Source of the DNA: Devosia sp.
Lineage (GTDB): Bacteria > Pseudomonadota > Alphaproteobacteria > Rhizobiales > Devosiaceae
Length of the DNA: 64,000 nt
Reading direction: 5' to 3'
Assembly: GCA_016713105.1 (NCBI GenBank)
Contig: JADJPS010000021.1
Coordinates: 310,001 to 374,000 of the forward strand
Part shown: positions 15,785-25,989 of the stretch, in pieces
Position numbering within the stretch: the first letter of the stretch is position 1
Layout: every line of letters begins with the position of its first letter
The notes under the pieces: generated by a model
The model's input: only the letters and a program-made list of their open reading frames with translations
Told to the model about the DNA's origin: nothing
Databases searched by the model: none
Program-made: the position numbers and the translations under genes

Positions 15785-16825
15785 ATGGCCGCCATCGACC
15801 TTGCCGACATCGACCCGACCGAACTCGATACCCGCATCTGGAACGAAGAACTCGCCGACTTCGTGCCCGACAGGGTCTTCGATGTGCACACGCACATTTA
15901 CCGGTGGGCCTTCGACCTCGACCCGAACAAGGTGACCGGCCCGTTCGCCGACAATATCGGCAGGTTCTTCCCCGAGGTGACCTGGGAACTGGCCGATCAG
16001 GTGGATGCGACGCTGATGCCGGGGCGGCAAATGGAGCGGCTGGCCTTCCCGTTCCCGTTCCCGCACCCCTGCGACTTCGACGGCTCCAACGACTACCTCG
16101 CGCGTGAAGTGGCCAAGGGCAGGAACTCGGCAGGGCTGATGCTGGTGCATCCGGGCATGGGGGCCGGCGAGATCGAGGCGACGCTGAGGCGCACCGGGCA
16201 TATCGGCTTCAAGCCCTATCGCTTCTATTCGACGACGGGCGACGCCGTGCAATGCCGGATCACCGACTTCATGCCCGAGCACCAGATCGCGATCGCCGAC
16301 CGGTACGGCCTGATCATCCTGATGCACATCAGCAAGCGCGACGCGATCGCCGACCGGGAGAACATCGACGACATCAAGTGGCTGAGTGCGAAGTATCCGC
16401 GCGCCAAGTGGATCCTCGCCCATTGCGCCCGCAGCTATTCAGCCTGGGCGATCGAGCAGGCGGCGGCCGAGATCCGGGACCTGCCGAATGTTTGGTACGA
16501 CACTTCGACCGTGTGCGAGTCCGATGCGCTCGATGCGCTCTACACCGGCGTCGGGATCGACCGGGTGATGTACGGCTCGGACGACATGATCGGGCCGATG
16601 CGCGGCAAGTACGTGGCCTTCGGCAAGGCGTGGTCGTACCTGTCGCCGACCAATCACGCCATGAGCCTCGCGCACTGCGACCCGCGCATGACCTATATCC
16701 GCTACGAGCAGTTGCGCGCCATGAAGCGCGGGGCGCGGCAGATTGGACTTTCGAACGCGCAGCGCGAGGCGCTGTTCTACGGCACGGCGCGGGCGCTGGT
16801 CGATTCCGTTTCGCCGTTCGCCTGA
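15785..16825 (+). CDS. Amidohydrolase family 2 protein
   Basis: 346 aa, PF04909-type TIM-barrel metal enzyme. The metal motif is FDVHTHIY (His35, His37); further ligands are in LILMHISKRD and ILAHCARS, and the catalytic Asp in VMYGSDDM. Such enzymes hydrolyse lactones or decarboxylate aromatic and keto acids. In a sugar-acid context lactone hydrolysis is the likely reaction, making this the second candidate lactonase in the island after the PTE-like protein. It ends 8 bp before the convergent FMN dehydrogenase gene. Confidence 0.8.
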   Translation: MAAIDLADIDPTELDTRIWNEELADFVPDRVFDVHTHIYRWAFDLDPNKVTGPFADNIGRFFPEVTWELADQVDATLMPGRQMERLAFPFPFPHPCDFDGSNDYLAREVAKGRNSAGLMLVHPGMGAGEIEATLRRTGHIGFKPYRFYSTTGDAVQCRITDFMPEHQIAIADRYGLIILMHISKRDAIADRENIDDIKWLSAKYPRAKWILAHCARSYSAWAIEQAAAEIRDLPNVWYDTSTVCESDALDALYTGVGIDRVMYGSDDMIGPMRGKYVAFGKAWSYLSPTNHAMSLAHCDPRMTYIRYEQLRAMKRGARQIGLSNAQREALFYGTARALVDSVSPFA

Positions 16826-16833
16826 GGCGTCCG

Positions 16834-18000
16834 TCAGGTCCGGGGCAACAGCTCGTTGGAATGGATGTTGCGGGCGCCGAGCGTCCGCACATCGGATTCG
16901 CCCATCAGGCCCAGGGCGGAGTCGGCTTCGGCCCTGAGGATCTCGAGCAGCCGGGTGACGCCTGCCTCACCGGCGACGCCCAGCGCGTAGAGGAAGGGCC
17001 GGCCGATGAACACGGCGCGCGCCCCGAGCGCCACCGCCTTCAGCATGTCGTGGCCGGAGCGGACGCCGCTGTCGAGGTAGACCTCGCAGCGTCCGTTCAC
17101 CGCCTCGACGATGCGCGGCAGGACGCGGATGGTCGATGGCGCGCCATCGAGCTGGCGGCCGCCATGGTTGGAGACGATGATCGCATCGGCGCCATGGGCC
17201 AGGGCGGCGCGCGCATCGTCCGGATGCAGCACGCCCTTGACCACGACGGGGCCGCCGAAACGCTGCTTCACCCATGCGATATCCGGCCAGCCCAGGGTCA
17301 GATCGTCCTGCTGGCTCATCCAGGCGGTGAGTTCCTGCACGGTGTTGGCGCCGGGAACGTGGCCGGCGAAGTTGCCGAAGGTGCGGCGCGGCGTCTGCAG
17401 CATGGCGAGCGCCCAGCGCGGCTTCAGGGCCAGCTCGGCGACGAAGCGGGGGGTGAACTTCAGCGGCACGGTGAGGCCGTTGCGGACGTCCTTGTGGCGC
17501 TGTCCGTAATGCTGGCAGTCCATGGTGACGACGATGGCGGCGCAACCCGCGGCCTTGGCCCGGTCGATCAGTCGCCCGGTGAACTCGCGGTCCTTCCTGA
17601 CATAGAGCTGGAACCAGAACGGGCGCGTGGTGGCCGCCGCGACATCCTCGATCGAGCAGATGCTGACCGTCGAGAGCGTGAACGGGATGCCGAACTTCTC
17701 GGCAGCCAGCGCCGCCTTGATCTCGCCGTCGGCGGTCTGCATGCCGGCGGCGCCGGTGGGTGCGAGCGCGAAGGGCATCGTCACCGGCTGGCCCAGAATG
17801 GTGGTCGCGAGGTTGCGGGTGGTGATGTCGACGCCGATCCGCTGTTCCAGCGTGATCTTGTCGAAATCGGCGCTGTTGGCCCGATAGGTGCTCTCGGTAT
17901 AGGCGCCTGAGTCCGCATACTGGAAGAACATGCGCGGGACCCGCCGCTCGGCCACGCGCTTGAAGTCGTCCACCGTCAGCATGCGGTCGAGGCGGACCAT
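16834..18000 (-). CDS. FMN-dependent alpha-hydroxy acid dehydrogenase (LldD family)
   Basis: 388 aa. FMN-binding TIM barrel: YADSGAYTE near the N-terminus, PFALAPTGAAGM, the catalytic His-containing SNHGGRQLDGAPS, and VYLDSGVRSGHDMLKA plus FIGRPFLYAL for phosphate binding. Members oxidise lactate, glycolate, mandelate or similar 2-hydroxy acids to keto acids. It is the last gene of the operon that starts with the permuted binding protein, 1 bp after the previous stop. A role on a 2-hydroxy acid formed from the imported substrate is likely. Confidence 0.87.
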   Translation of the reverse strand: MVRLDRMLTVDDFKRVAERRVPRMFFQYADSGAYTESTYRANSADFDKITLEQRIGVDITTRNLATTILGQPVTMPFALAPTGAAGMQTADGEIKAALAAEKFGIPFTLSTVSICSIEDVAAATTRPFWFQLYVRKDREFTGRLIDRAKAAGCAAIVVTMDCQHYGQRHKDVRNGLTVPLKFTPRFVAELALKPRWALAMLQTPRRTFGNFAGHVPGANTVQELTAWMSQQDDLTLGWPDIAWVKQRFGGPVVVKGVLHPDDARAALAHGADAIIVSNHGGRQLDGAPSTIRVLPRIVEAVNGRCEVYLDSGVRSGHDMLKAVALGARAVFIGRPFLYALGVAGEAGVTRLLEILRAEADSALGLMGESDVRTLGARNIHSNELLPRT

Positions 18001-18001
18001 C

Positions 18002-18910
18002 TCAATCTCCGAGGACGAACCAGCGCATGTCGTAGCGATGCGTGCTGCGGTCGAACTGCAGCGTGTAGGGATCGCAGCGCCAGCGCTCGACCTGACCGTC
18101 GGTGCGTGCAACCAGCCAGCAGAAATCCCAGCCACCGGTGCCGTAGCGCAGTGGGATCGCCGGCTTGACCCGCACCGCCGGGTGGGTCCCGGTGATGAAC
18201 AGCTGGCGCTCGGTATAGTAGTAGCAGGAGCCGGCGTGGATGAAGGCCTCGTGCTCCGGCGCGGTCTCGCCGGCCGGCACGAGGCCGACGCAGAACTTCG
18301 CTATCGCCACCTTGACCGGCGAGCCGCGCAGGAAGGCGTCGGTCAGGGCCGCGAGCGAGCCCGAGGTCGGCCGCCCGCTGTGGTCATGCGCCAGCACCTC
18401 GCGCCAGCGGTCGTTGACGAGAAAGCTGTAGTGGTCGAAATCGTAGACGAAGTTGTGCGAGGGCGCGTTGGTGCCCGCATCGAAGCTGTCGAACTGGTGG
18501 TAGCGCGGCATGTCCGGATACGGCTCGACGGGGGAGGGGCCGGGCGCCGCCGTCGGCGGCTCTCCGTCGAGATAGGGGCGGGCAATCGCCTGCGTACCAT
18601 CCTGGTTGTAGAGAAAGAACGACATGGAGGGCCGTGGACCGAAGCCCTCGGGCAGTTCGACCGGCATCCGCAGCGTCATGATGCCGGCGGCCCAGCGATC
18701 ATCGAGCAGCAGCGTCTGGCGGAACTCGGCGACCTCCTCGATCAGTTCGTTGCTGGAGGAGGCCGTGTCGATGTGCTCGTTGTGGCGGAAGGCGGTGCCG
18801 ATGCGCAGGTCCGCACCGCGGCGGATGGCGTCGACGAGGGCTGTGGTGCTGCCGCTGCGGATCGAGCGATCGGCATTCAGCGTCAGGACATTGCGCAGCG
18901 TCGCGGCCAT
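18002..18910 (-). CDS. Conserved hypothetical protein in transporter operon
   Basis: 302 aa, not recognised. No signal peptide or transmembrane segment. Notable features: an N-terminal helical half (residues 1-70), then GFGPRPSMSFFLYNQDGTQ, a Pro-rich linker near residue 125, aromatic stretches HNFVYDFDHYSFLV and GSCYYYTERQLFITG, and a C-terminus rich in Trp, Arg and Asp (GGWDFCWLVART). It sits between the NanA-like aldolase (11 bp) and the LldD-family gene (1 bp), so it is tightly bound into a catabolic operon. It could be an uncharacterised enzyme or a sugar-binding protein. Confidence 0.72.
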   Translation of the reverse strand: MAATLRNVLTLNADRSIRSGSTTALVDAIRRGADLRIGTAFRHNEHIDTASSSNELIEEVAEFRQTLLLDDRWAAGIMTLRMPVELPEGFGPRPSMSFFLYNQDGTQAIARPYLDGEPPTAAPGPSPVEPYPDMPRYHQFDSFDAGTNAPSHNFVYDFDHYSFLVNDRWREVLAHDHSGRPTSGSLAALTDAFLRGSPVKVAIAKFCVGLVPAGETAPEHEAFIHAGSCYYYTERQLFITGTHPAVRVKPAIPLRYGTGGWDFCWLVARTDGQVERWRCDPYTLQFDRSTHRYDMRWFVLGD

Positions 18911-18921
18911 GGCCAGGGCTC

Positions 18922-19848
18922 TCAGAGCATGTCGAGGAAGGCGACGCCACTCAGCTCGCGCTCGTCGCGGAGCCTGCGGAACTCATCCTTCAGCTTTTCC
19001 TCGGCCGGCTTGTCGATATAGCCACCGAGCGGCCGGCGGACATAGCCGGCATCGCATCCCATCCAGGCCATGGCGCGCTTGATCATCGCCACCCCGCCGC
19101 GACTGAGCGAGAAGAAGATCACGGCGTTGCCGATCTCCTGCAGGCGCTTGGCCTCGGCGAGATTGCCGGCGGCGACGGCGTTGCGGATTTGCTGCCAGAT
19201 TTCCGGCATGCTGTTGTAGAACGAGCCGATGATGCCGTCGGCACCGAAGGCGAGCCCGGACATCGCCATCTCGTCGGACCCCGAATAGACGATGAAGTCC
19301 TTGCGGATCTCGTCCTTGATGCGGATGATCTCGTGATGGGTGGACGCGGTGTACTTGACGCCGACCACACCCTCGATGCCGGCCAGGCGCTTGATCACAT
19401 CGAAGCCGAGTGCCGCCATCGGCACGTTGTAGGCGATCATCGGCAGCTTGGTCGAGTTGGTGATGTCGGTGTAGTAGCCGACGATCTGGTCGGCCGAGAA
19501 CCCCCAGTAAAAGGGCGGCACCGACGAGATGGCGTCGACGCCGGCGGCCGCGGCGTGCTGGGCGAGATCGATCGAGGTGCGGGTGCCGATGGCACCGATA
19601 TGGGCGATCACCGGGATGCGGCCCCGCGTCTCGTCGACGGTGATCTCGACGACGCGCTTGCGCTCCTCGGGCGACATCAGGAACGACTCCCCGGTCGAGC
19701 CGGTGATGTAGAGCCCCTCCAGCTTGCGCTCGATGAGGAAGTTGACGATGGCGCGCAGCCGGCCCTCGTCGAGCGCCTCGTTCTCGTCGAACGGGGTCAC
19801 CATCGCGGGAATGACGCCCGTGACGGACTTGATATCGAAGACAGGCAT
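18922..19848 (-). CDS. DapA/NanA-family aldolase 2 (N-acetylneuraminate lyase-like)
   Basis: 308 aa class I aldolase. The loop ITGSTGESFLMS matches N-acetylneuraminate lyases better than DapA. The Schiff-base Lys is in GVKYTASTHHE and the Tyr in PMIAYNVPM. Lyases of this type split sialic acid and related ulosonic acids into pyruvate and an amino sugar. With the sialidase-fold proteins and a NagA-like deacetylase in the same regulon, cleavage of a nonulosonic or deoxy-keto sugar acid is a reasonable inference, but KDG-type substrates are equally possible. It follows dppF-like by 19 bp in the import operon. Confidence 0.83.
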   Translation of the reverse strand: MPVFDIKSVTGVIPAMVTPFDENEALDEGRLRAIVNFLIERKLEGLYITGSTGESFLMSPEERKRVVEITVDETRGRIPVIAHIGAIGTRTSIDLAQHAAAAGVDAISSVPPFYWGFSADQIVGYYTDITNSTKLPMIAYNVPMAALGFDVIKRLAGIEGVVGVKYTASTHHEIIRIKDEIRKDFIVYSGSDEMAMSGLAFGADGIIGSFYNSMPEIWQQIRNAVAAGNLAEAKRLQEIGNAVIFFSLSRGGVAMIKRAMAWMGCDAGYVRRPLGGYIDKPAEEKLKDEFRRLRDERELSGVAFLDML

Positions 19849-19867
19849 GGATGGCTCCGTGAAAGGG

Positions 19868-21896
<2,029 letters not shown>

Positions 21897-21900
21897 GACG

Positions 21901-22836
21901 TCATCCCTGCTGCGTCGGATCGGTGGCGTCGCGCAGGCCGTCGCCGATGAAGTTGACGCTCAGCACGAAGAGCGAGATGACGGTGCCGACGGGCAGCCAG
22001 AGCCACCAGCTGTTCTGCAGCACGTTGAGATCCTGCGCGACGTTGAGGATGTTGCCCCAGGTGGGGATGGCAAGCGGCACGCCCAGGCCGAGGAAACTCA
22101 GACCGGCCTCCTGCAGGATGAAGGCGGCCGTCGACAGCGTGATGTTGACCATCACCGGGCCCAGCGCATTGGGCAGCATGTGCTTGAAGCTGATGAGGGC
22201 GCGGTTGAGGCCGAAGCTGCGCAGCGCCTGCACGTACTCCTCCTCGCGCAGCGACAGCATGCGGGCGCGCACCAGTCGGTAGATGCCGCACCAGCCCCCG
22301 AGGATGAAGATGGCCATGATGTTGACCAGGGACTGGCCGAGGATCGAGACCAGCATCAGCACCAGGATGATCTCGGGGAAGGCCATGATGGCCTCGGAGA
22401 TGCGCATCATGATGGCGTCGAGCCAGCCGCCGACATAGCCGGCATAGCAGCCGATGATCACGCCGATGGCCGCCGAGATCAGCGCGCTGCCGAGGCCGAC
22501 GAGGATCGAGACGCGGCCGCCGTACAGAACCCGGGAAAACACGTCGCGCCCGGTCTTGTCGGTGCCGAACCAGTGTTCCCACGAGGGCGGCTGGCTGATG
22601 GCGCGCAGGTTGATCTTGGTGGGGTCCCAAGGGGTGAGGAGCGGCGCGAAGATCGAGGCCAAGAGGATGATGGTGAAGACCACGAGGCCGATGACCGCGA
22701 GGCGGTTGTTCATGAACTTGCGGACGACCCGGCTGCCGCTCGGCGTTTTCAGCTGGCCGGCCTCCTCGAGGGCGCGGATGCGGTCGAAGCGGCGATCGAG
22801 ATAGGAGCGGTGTCGCGCGATGTCCGAGAGCGCCAT
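21901..22836 (-). CDS. Opp/Dpp-type ABC transporter permease (C subunit)
   Basis: 311 aa. A cytosolic N-terminus with RRFDRI is followed by a long first TM segment (AVIGLVVFTIILLASIFAPL) and the OppC-type WFGTDKTGRDVFSRVLYGG. The permease EAA loop is seen around EEEYVQALRSFG. About six membrane segments. It follows the B permease by 2 bp. It forms the translocation pore with the B subunit. Confidence 0.92.
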   Translation of the reverse strand: MALSDIARHRSYLDRRFDRIRALEEAGQLKTPSGSRVVRKFMNNRLAVIGLVVFTIILLASIFAPLLTPWDPTKINLRAISQPPSWEHWFGTDKTGRDVFSRVLYGGRVSILVGLGSALISAAIGVIIGCYAGYVGGWLDAIMMRISEAIMAFPEIILVLMLVSILGQSLVNIMAIFILGGWCGIYRLVRARMLSLREEEYVQALRSFGLNRALISFKHMLPNALGPVMVNITLSTAAFILQEAGLSFLGLGVPLAIPTWGNILNVAQDLNVLQNSWWLWLPVGTVISLFVLSVNFIGDGLRDATDPTQQG

Positions 22837-22838
22837 GG

Positions 22839-23798
22839 TCAGTTCCCCAGCCGCACGCGCGGGTCGATGATTGCGGTCAGGATGTCGACGATGAGGCTGA
22901 CGACCAGCACCAGGATGACCGTGAGGAGCGCGATGGTCATGACCACCGGCAGGTCCTTGTTGCGGACGGCCATCACGAACAGGCTGCCGAGCCCCGGCCA
23001 CTGGAAGACCTGTTCGACGATCACCGAGCCGCCGATCAGGATCGGGAGGCGGAAGCCGATCAGCACGATGACCGGGGTCAGCGCCACGCGGAAGCCGTGC
23101 AGCAGATTCACCCGCCACTCCGGCAGGCCCTTGGAGCGGGCGGTCTTGATGAACTCGCGGCTGAGCGCGTCGAGCATGGCGGAGCGCGCATAGCGCATCA
23201 CGCCGGCGGTCATCATGATGGAGAGCACGAGCGCCGGCATGACGAGATTGGGGATGTGGTCCCAGTAGCTGGTGTAGCTCGGGAGCAATCGTCCCCCGAC
23301 TGGCAGCCACTGCAGGTTGAGGGCAAAGACCACGATGGCGACGAGGCCAAAGAAGAACTCGGGGATCGAGACGCCGATCATGCCGGCAACGGTCAGGACG
23401 TTGTCGGTTGTCGTGCCGCGCCGCCGCAGCGCGCTGATCGTGCCGAGGATGGCTCCGAAGATGCTGGAGAGCACCAGCGCGATCACCGATAGCTCGAGCG
23501 TCGCCGGCAGGCGCTCCATGAGGATGCGGGAGATGGGGACGCCGCCGGTCAGGGTGCGGCCGAAATTGCCCTGCAGCACGCCGCTGAACCAGATCCAGAA
23601 GCGGACCAGCAGCGGAGCGTCAAGACCCAGCGCCTTGCGGAGTTCGGCGAGCTTGGCCGGATCGACCGTCCGTTCGGGACTGAGCATCCGGGAAACGGCG
23701 TCGCCGGGCGACAGGTCGAGAGCGAGATAGACGAGAAAACTGATTCCGATCGCCATCGGGACAATGATGAGCAGACGTCGGACGATATAAGTCAGCAT
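22839..23798 (-). CDS. Opp/Dpp-type ABC transporter permease (B subunit)
   Basis: 319 aa. Starts with MLTYIVRRLLIIVPMAIG, the normal DppB/OppB first TM, then LSPGDAV, an RFWIWFSGVLQGNFG periplasmic loop, and the EAA-type loop SREFIKTARSKGLPEW. Six membrane segments are expected. It is separated from the binding-protein gene by 81 bp containing a stem-loop. Pore subunit of the importer. Confidence 0.93.
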   Translation of the reverse strand: MLTYIVRRLLIIVPMAIGISFLVYLALDLSPGDAVSRMLSPERTVDPAKLAELRKALGLDAPLLVRFWIWFSGVLQGNFGRTLTGGVPISRILMERLPATLELSVIALVLSSIFGAILGTISALRRRGTTTDNVLTVAGMIGVSIPEFFFGLVAIVVFALNLQWLPVGGRLLPSYTSYWDHIPNLVMPALVLSIMMTAGVMRYARSAMLDALSREFIKTARSKGLPEWRVNLLHGFRVALTPVIVLIGFRLPILIGGSVIVEQVFQWPGLGSLFVMAVRNKDLPVVMTIALLTVILVLVVSLIVDILTAIIDPRVRLGN

Positions 23799-23835
23799 CC
23801 AGGTGTCCCGACAGATCGACGATGGAGAGCGAGGC

Positions 23836-23863
23836 GGACGCCGCGACCGCAGCCGCGGCGTCC
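23836..23863. terminator. Stem-loop between binding-protein and permease genes
   Basis: Perfect 10-bp stem GGACGCCGCG / CGCGGCGTCC with an 8-base loop, in the only large gap of the import operon. Such hairpins after a solute-binding-protein gene usually stabilise its mRNA or attenuate transcription, so more binding protein than permease is made. There is no U tract, so full termination is unlikely. Confidence 0.6.
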
Positions 23864-23879
23864 AGGGGCAGGAACTGCC

Positions 23880-25505
23880 TTACTTGTCGTACTGGTTGAT
23901 CCACATCATGCGGGTATAGGGGATATCCAGGGGCGTCAGCTGCATGAAGTCCAGCGCCTTGATCGCCTCGATGTCGCTCACGACCTTGGTGATCGCGAAG
24001 TCGATACGGTTGGCCGCGGCATTCTTGACCATGTTCACGTCGCCGTCGGCGCTGGCCCAGGCGATGACCTGGTCGATCTTGGGCTTGCCTTCGTAGTAGT
24101 CGGCGAACGGAACGAAGGACGAGAAGTCGCCGAACTTGGCCTCTTCCACCATGAACGGGCCGGAGCCGATCGGCTTCTGCCAGAACTCGGCCTGCTGCAC
24201 GAGCGTGGGGTCGACACCCTCGAAGTACTTCTTGGGGAAAGGACCCCACTGGGTGAAGCTGAGCAGCACGTTGGCATTCACCTTGGCGAACTTGATGGTG
24301 ATCGTGTTGCCATCCGCAGAGATGCCCGCGACGTGTTCGGCGGTGCCGGCGACGTATTCCGCGGCGCCCTCGATCGAGTTGAGGGTGCTGGCCACGACGC
24401 CGTGCAGGTTCGGCGTCTTCAGCGCGAATTCGAGGCTGAAGGTCACGTCGTCGACCGTGATCGGATCGCCATCGTGCCACTTGATGCCGTCACGCAGGGT
24501 CATCGTCAGGGTCTTGCCGTCATCGCTCATGACGTAGGACTCGGCGAGGTCGCCGCCCGCCACGCCATCGAGGAACGGCTTGGCCGACAGCATGTGCGCC
24601 CAGATCAGCTTGTTGCCTGCCCACAGGCCGAGATTGACCCAGGGCTGCTCGAAGTAGTCGATCGGGGCGGCATTGGTGTACATCACCGCCTTGCCATTTG
24701 CGTCCGGCTCGACCGTCCAGTTCTGGATGTTCCAGTCGTAGTTGAACTGGTCGTTGCCGTGCGGCTCGCCATTGCGGTTGAGGCGCTTGCTCTCGACCGA
24801 GTAGAGCTGCTGGTAGTAGAGCGGGATGGTGAGGACGTTGGTGTTGAGATACTCGTCGATCTTCATCAACGTCGCCTTGTTGGCGTCCGGATCGGTAGAT
24901 GAATTGGACGCCGCGATCAGTTCATCGAGCTCCGATGCGCCGGGGAAGCCATCGGCGCTGGCCTTGCCGGTAACGTAGTCGTTGAAGTATTCCTGCATCG
25001 CCATGGCGGCGCGGGCGCCGTAGGCGAGGTCCCAGGTCACGACCGACTTGCCCTTGGGGTCCTCGGGGATCGAGTTGAGCGTCTTGGCGACGTCGCCGAC
25101 GATCAGGTGATAGGTCATGTCGACCCCGACCTCGGCCAGCTGGGCCTGCAGCACGGCCATCAGGTCGGCAGTGATCTGGTCGTCGTAGTAGAAGACCATT
25201 TCGAGCTGGCGGCTCGAATCCCAGCCGGCCTCGGCGAGCAGTGCCTTGGCCTTTTCAGGGTCGTACGGATAGGCGTTGAGGTTCGGGCTCTTGAAGGGGC
25301 CGTTCGGGAGCAGGCCGTCGGCCGCAATCGCGTAGCCGCCGAAGACGGCGTCGACGATCAGCTGCCTGTCAATGGCATAGGCCAGGGCCTGGCGAACGCG
25401 AACATCGGATAGGGGATTGCCGTTGAGGGCCTGGGCGTGAGCTACGCCCAGCGCACTTGTCTGCAGGAGTAGCGCCACTGCAGCTGTGGCCAAGAACCTG
25501 TTCAT
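23880..25505 (-). CDS. Family 5 solute-binding protein, circularly permuted
   Basis: 541 aa periplasmic binding protein (SBP_bac_5) of the Opp/Dpp importer. Signal peptide: MNRFLATAAVALLLQTSALG, with cleavage near AHA-QA (residue 24/25). The domain order is reversed. Residues 30-265 carry what is normally the C-terminal half: PLSDVRVRQALAYAIDR, YPYDPEKAKALLAEAGW, ending NYDWNIQNWTVE. Residues 270-541 carry the normal N-terminal half: SYVMSDDGKTLTMTLRDGIK, WHDG, VDDVTFSLEFAL, PIGSGPF, YYEGKPKIDQV. The protein ends MMWINQYDK, which in ordinary members is followed directly by the (P)LxDVRVRQA motif. So old N- and C-termini are joined by a short linker and new termini lie at the mid-domain hinge. 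The frame is unbroken. Confidence 0.88.
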   Translation of the reverse strand: MNRFLATAAVALLLQTSALGVAHAQALNGNPLSDVRVRQALAYAIDRQLIVDAVFGGYAIAADGLLPNGPFKSPNLNAYPYDPEKAKALLAEAGWDSSRQLEMVFYYDDQITADLMAVLQAQLAEVGVDMTYHLIVGDVAKTLNSIPEDPKGKSVVTWDLAYGARAAMAMQEYFNDYVTGKASADGFPGASELDELIAASNSSTDPDANKATLMKIDEYLNTNVLTIPLYYQQLYSVESKRLNRNGEPHGNDQFNYDWNIQNWTVEPDANGKAVMYTNAAPIDYFEQPWVNLGLWAGNKLIWAHMLSAKPFLDGVAGGDLAESYVMSDDGKTLTMTLRDGIKWHDGDPITVDDVTFSLEFALKTPNLHGVVASTLNSIEGAAEYVAGTAEHVAGISADGNTITIKFAKVNANVLLSFTQWGPFPKKYFEGVDPTLVQQAEFWQKPIGSGPFMVEEAKFGDFSSFVPFADYYEGKPKIDQVIAWASADGDVNMVKNAAANRIDFAITKVVSDIEAIKALDFMQLTPLDIPYTRMMWINQYDK

Positions 25506-25812
25506 TCACGTCTCCTTCTGGTGTTGCGACCTGCGTCTTGCTGACTCGGAGCAGGACTTCCCCCGCCCTGCTCTCCGTCGTGATGTTCGCCAGGTGTGTG
25601 CTTCCGGAGATCTGCTCCGGTTGTCCACCACCCGAACGATTGGTGGTCTGTTCAGAGCAAAATCATCGGCAGCGCCCCTGCCCGGGGTGCCTGGAAACAT
25701 CTCTGTCCCGGGGGAGACGGTGGCCAAGTGCGACCGAGCGCGGTGTCCGCGCTACCGGCCAGCTAACATGTCCCTGTCCAGTCACCGTTCGATGCATCCC
25801 CCTGCATATGTC
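25506..25812 (-). other. Leader region ahead of the permuted binding-protein gene
   Basis: Together with 25827-25989 this forms a roughly 480-bp gap. No credible gene is visible on either strand. Operator site C is 308 bp upstream of the binding-protein start, so a transcript starting there would have a long untranslated leader. I saw no recognised riboswitch or remnant of a binding-protein N-terminus, but could not fold it. Confidence 0.4.
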
Positions 25813-25826
25813 GTTAACATAACAAC
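25813..25826. promoter_or_regulatory. Operator site C of the island regulon
   Basis: GTTAA-CATA-ACAAC, same 5-4-5 layout, followed by ATACC. The only site lying in a gap between two genes of the same strand here; it would control the import operon. Confidence 0.68.
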
Positions 25827-25989
25827 ATACCAGATTGGTGAGTCAAGCGAGGTTCTTTGCAAGGTCCTTTGGCTGAGCACGCGCACTGGACGGGACCGCG
25901 GCGATGAATGGTAGGGCACGCTGCCGGACACCGCTGCCCGGCGCGGCACCAACGTGCTGCGCAGGGGGCGCGCCGGCGCCTCGGCGAGA

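Noticed and set aside
25506..25989. Riboswitch or small gene upstream of the permuted binding protein
   Set aside because: No recognised aptamer consensus, and the short open frames there have no ribosome site or protein-like composition. Left as an open leader.
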